Below, piece after piece: positions 4,753-6,153 of a stretch of DNA of 6,153 nucleotides. How positions within the stretch are numbered: the stretch's first letter is position 1; each line of letters begins with the position of its first letter. The position numbers and the translations under genes are program-made. A model generated the notes under the pieces. It was not told where the DNA came from, made no database searches, and saw only the letters and a list, made by a program, of their open reading frames with translations. Source of the DNA: Nanobdellota archaeon (GTDB taxonomy: Archaea > Nanobdellota > Nanobdellia > Woesearchaeales > GW2011-AR15); NCBI GenBank assembly GCA_013335235.1, contig JAAXVZ010000081.1:1-6153 (forward strand). Direction: 5' to 3'.

Positions 4753-5604
4753 ATGATTGATCTTGATTTCCTTTCTCAACTGAAGAGGTTCCATATCATA
4801 ATAAATAAAAGGGTGACCTCAAGCTTTACTGGGACAAGGAGGTCGAGCTCCCTTGGCCGCGGCCTTGTGGTGAATGATTTCAGGCCTTATGTGCCTGGAG
4901 ATGATTACAGGGCCATAGACTGGAAGATTTACGCCAGGACAGACGAGTTCTTCGTTAAACGTTTCGAGGAGGATAAGAATCTCACAGTCCACGTGCTTGT
5001 AGACTCTTCGAAGAGCATGGACTATGGGACAGGCCAGAGGACCAAGTTCGAGTACGCATCCATGATATCTCTTGGGCTGTCTTACCTGTCTGCAAGGAAC
5101 AACGAGCGCTTCTTCCTCTCTTTCCTGTCAGACAAGGCAGAGACTCTCCGCGCCCAGAGAAGCTCAAACGAGGTCCTGACATTCCTTAACCATATCAACA
5201 AGGTGAAATGCAAGGGCGTCATAGATTTCGAGGAGCATATCAGGAAATACAAGAGCAACATAACCTCGAAGTCACTGGTGGTGATAATATCTGACTTCCT
5301 GTTCGACCCGGTGCATCTGAGGAACACGCTCTACATGTTCAAGAACCATGACCTGAAAGTGATCCAGGTCCTGGACAAGTCAGAGACCAACTTCATGGTA
5401 TACGGAAGCGTTCAGCTGGAAGATTCTGAGACAGGCCAGAAACTCGAGACATACATAACAGAGAGGAAACGCCAGGAGTACAGGGAGAAGATGTACAAGC
5501 ATATCCTTAAGGTGGAACAGGAGACAGCGATAGCAGGCGGGAAATTCTTCCTATTCTCGACAGAGCACCCTATATTCGATGCATTCTATAAGATTGTCGG
5601 GTAA
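4753..5604 (+). CDS. DUF58 (vWA-like) protein, partner of MoxR
   Basis: A 283-residue protein of the DUF58 family. The family signature is clear: GRGLVVNDFRPYVPGDDYRAID (about 35-56), then WK and AR (57-62), FFVKRFEED (66-74), and a MIDAS-like DSSKSM (84-89) with D84, S86 and S88 placed to bind a divalent metal. A further strand ending in an Asp (VVIISDF, 176-182) fits a von Willebrand A fold. Many DUF58 proteins carry two N-terminal membrane helices; this one has none and begins almost directly before the signature, so it is probably a soluble short form. The start is one base after the moxR stop, which suggests the two proteins are made together and interact. The BatA/BatB-like membrane vWA proteins or transglutaminase genes often found in such operons are absent downstream, where a convergent gene begins. 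The molecular function of DUF58 is not established. Confidence 0.93.
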   Translation: MIDLDFLSQLKRFHIIINKRVTSSFTGTRRSSSLGRGLVVNDFRPYVPGDDYRAIDWKIYARTDEFFVKRFEEDKNLTVHVLVDSSKSMDYGTGQRTKFEYASMISLGLSYLSARNNERFFLSFLSDKAETLRAQRSSNEVLTFLNHINKVKCKGVIDFEEHIRKYKSNITSKSLVVIISDFLFDPVHLRNTLYMFKNHDLKVIQVLDKSETNFMVYGSVQLEDSETGQKLETYITERKRQEYREKMYKHILKVEQETAIAGGKFFLFSTEHPIFDAFYKIVG

Positions 5605-5621
5605 GTTAGAACAACACTAAC
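5605..5621. terminator. Short hairpin between convergent genes
   Basis: GTTAG (5605-5609) pairs with CTAAC (5617-5621) around a 7-nt loop, directly after the DUF58 stop. It has no T-tract, so a role in ending or protecting transcripts is only a weak possibility. Confidence 0.2.
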
Positions 5622-5639
5622 GCTCTAGATCTTAGATCC

Positions 5640-6116
5640 TTATCTGAATTTTCGCTCTAAGTCCTTTGTATCCTTGACAGTCACATAGTATCCCCTATGT
5701 TCCGGGTGTGCATGTATTGTTTCCATCAGGTTCCTGAATGACTTGAAGTAGAGTGCACCGACATCCAACATCGTGACGACCATGCTTTGCATCTCATCAA
5801 AGTCAGACTGCAATCTTGTGCTGACCACCCTTTCAACTTGGCGCCTATATTCAGGCAGTAGCTTCCTGACAATGAAGAGCGGATAAAAATCCTCACGCCC
5901 ATGCAGTTCCTGGAATTGTATTCTCGAATATCTCTCCTCAAGAGCCTTTAATTCATCTAATGCATATTCACTTCTCTCTGGCTGGCCCTCCAAAAGATAT
6001 ATAGATAGTGTTGATGAGATAGACCAGATTGTATGGCCAAAGCCGTCAATATAATAGCTTCCCATCTCCTGAGCAAGAGCTTCCAAGCCTTGAATATCTG
6101 CGGGTTGCTGCATCAT
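5640..6116 (-). CDS. Unrecognised, mainly helical protein
   Basis: A 158-residue protein I cannot assign. It is rich in long amphipathic, charged segments: GLEALAQEM (10-18), a run around ERSEYALDELKALEERYSRI (47-66), and RKLLPEYRRQVERVVSTRL (84-102). It ends with a short strand-like YYVTVKD (143-149). A moderately hydrophobic stretch at 29-42 (TIWSISSTLSIYLL) is too polar to call a membrane helix, and there is no signal peptide or metal-binding cluster. The start at 6116 fits an A/T-rich TATA-like box centred near 6142, 26 bases upstream, giving a leaderless message; a second ATG follows immediately at 6113. It is convergent with the DUF58 gene, 35 bases apart, so it is not part of that operon. 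The steady codon use and absence of competing frames support a real gene. Confidence 0.72.
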   Translation of the reverse strand: MMQQPADIQGLEALAQEMGSYYIDGFGHTIWSISSTLSIYLLEGQPERSEYALDELKALEERYSRIQFQELHGREDFYPLFIVRKLLPEYRRQVERVVSTRLQSDFDEMQSMVVTMLDVGALYFKSFRNLMETIHAHPEHRGYYVTVKDTKDLERKFR

Positions 6117-6135
6117 TTTTAGTAGAGATTTAATT

Positions 6136-6146
6136 ATTAATATATG
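6136..6146 (-). promoter_or_regulatory. TATA-like box of the 5640-6116 gene
   Basis: The minus strand reads CATATATTAAT. Its centre is about 26 bases before the ATG at 6116, the same spacing seen at the other leaderless genes of the window. The surroundings are very A/T-rich, which lowers certainty, and the window ends here. Confidence 0.4.
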
Positions 6147-6153
6147 AATATAT

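Noticed and set aside
1..6153. CRISPR array, tRNA or rRNA genes, or a defence island
   Set aside because: No regularly spaced repeats, no cloverleaf, no conserved rRNA sequence and no recognisable nuclease, methylase or toxin genes were seen.

Overview
The window looks like a piece of an archaeal chromosome, probably from a small-genome DPANN-type lineage (Woesearchaeota/Pacearchaeota-like). The lineage is an inference; the archaeal call is firmer. It rests on A/T-rich TATA boxes centred about 25-27 nt before several start codons (the leaderless-mRNA arrangement), strong use of AGG/AGA and ATA codons, a GAGGTG Shine-Dalgarno before the one clearly leadered gene, and gene families common in archaea.

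Layout. 1-141: 3' end of an unrecognised plus-strand gene. 152-322 (minus): a 56-residue Cys/His-rich zinc-binding protein, convergent with the first gene. 323-675: a gene-poor stretch dominated by a 195-nt inverted-repeat element (416-610) that folds into a closed multi-helix structure. Its ends resemble IS6-family terminal repeats, and an archaeal TATA box sits at the right distance for transcription through it. 676-1713 (plus): a tandem-domain cytidine deaminase of the E. coli Cdd type. 1710-2471 (minus): UppP/BacA polyprenyl-diphosphate phosphatase, whose stop codon overlaps that of the deaminase. 2513-3662 (minus): a tight two-gene operon of unrecognised proteins. 3819-5604 (plus): a MoxR AAA+ ATPase and a DUF58 protein one nucleotide apart, transcribed divergently from the unknown operon. 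5640-6116 (minus): an unrecognised, mostly helical protein convergent with the DUF58 gene.

How the genes relate. Only two pairs are clearly co-transcribed: the MoxR-DUF58 pair, a widespread chaperone-like ATPase with its vWA-like partner, and the two unknown proteins at 2513-3662. The deaminase (nucleoside salvage) and UppP (lipid-carrier recycling) are separate single-gene units. The most unusual item is the structured element at 416-610: either an IS6-derived miniature transposable element, a structured non-coding RNA, or an element that has become one. No defence system, CRISPR array, tRNA or rRNA gene is visible.
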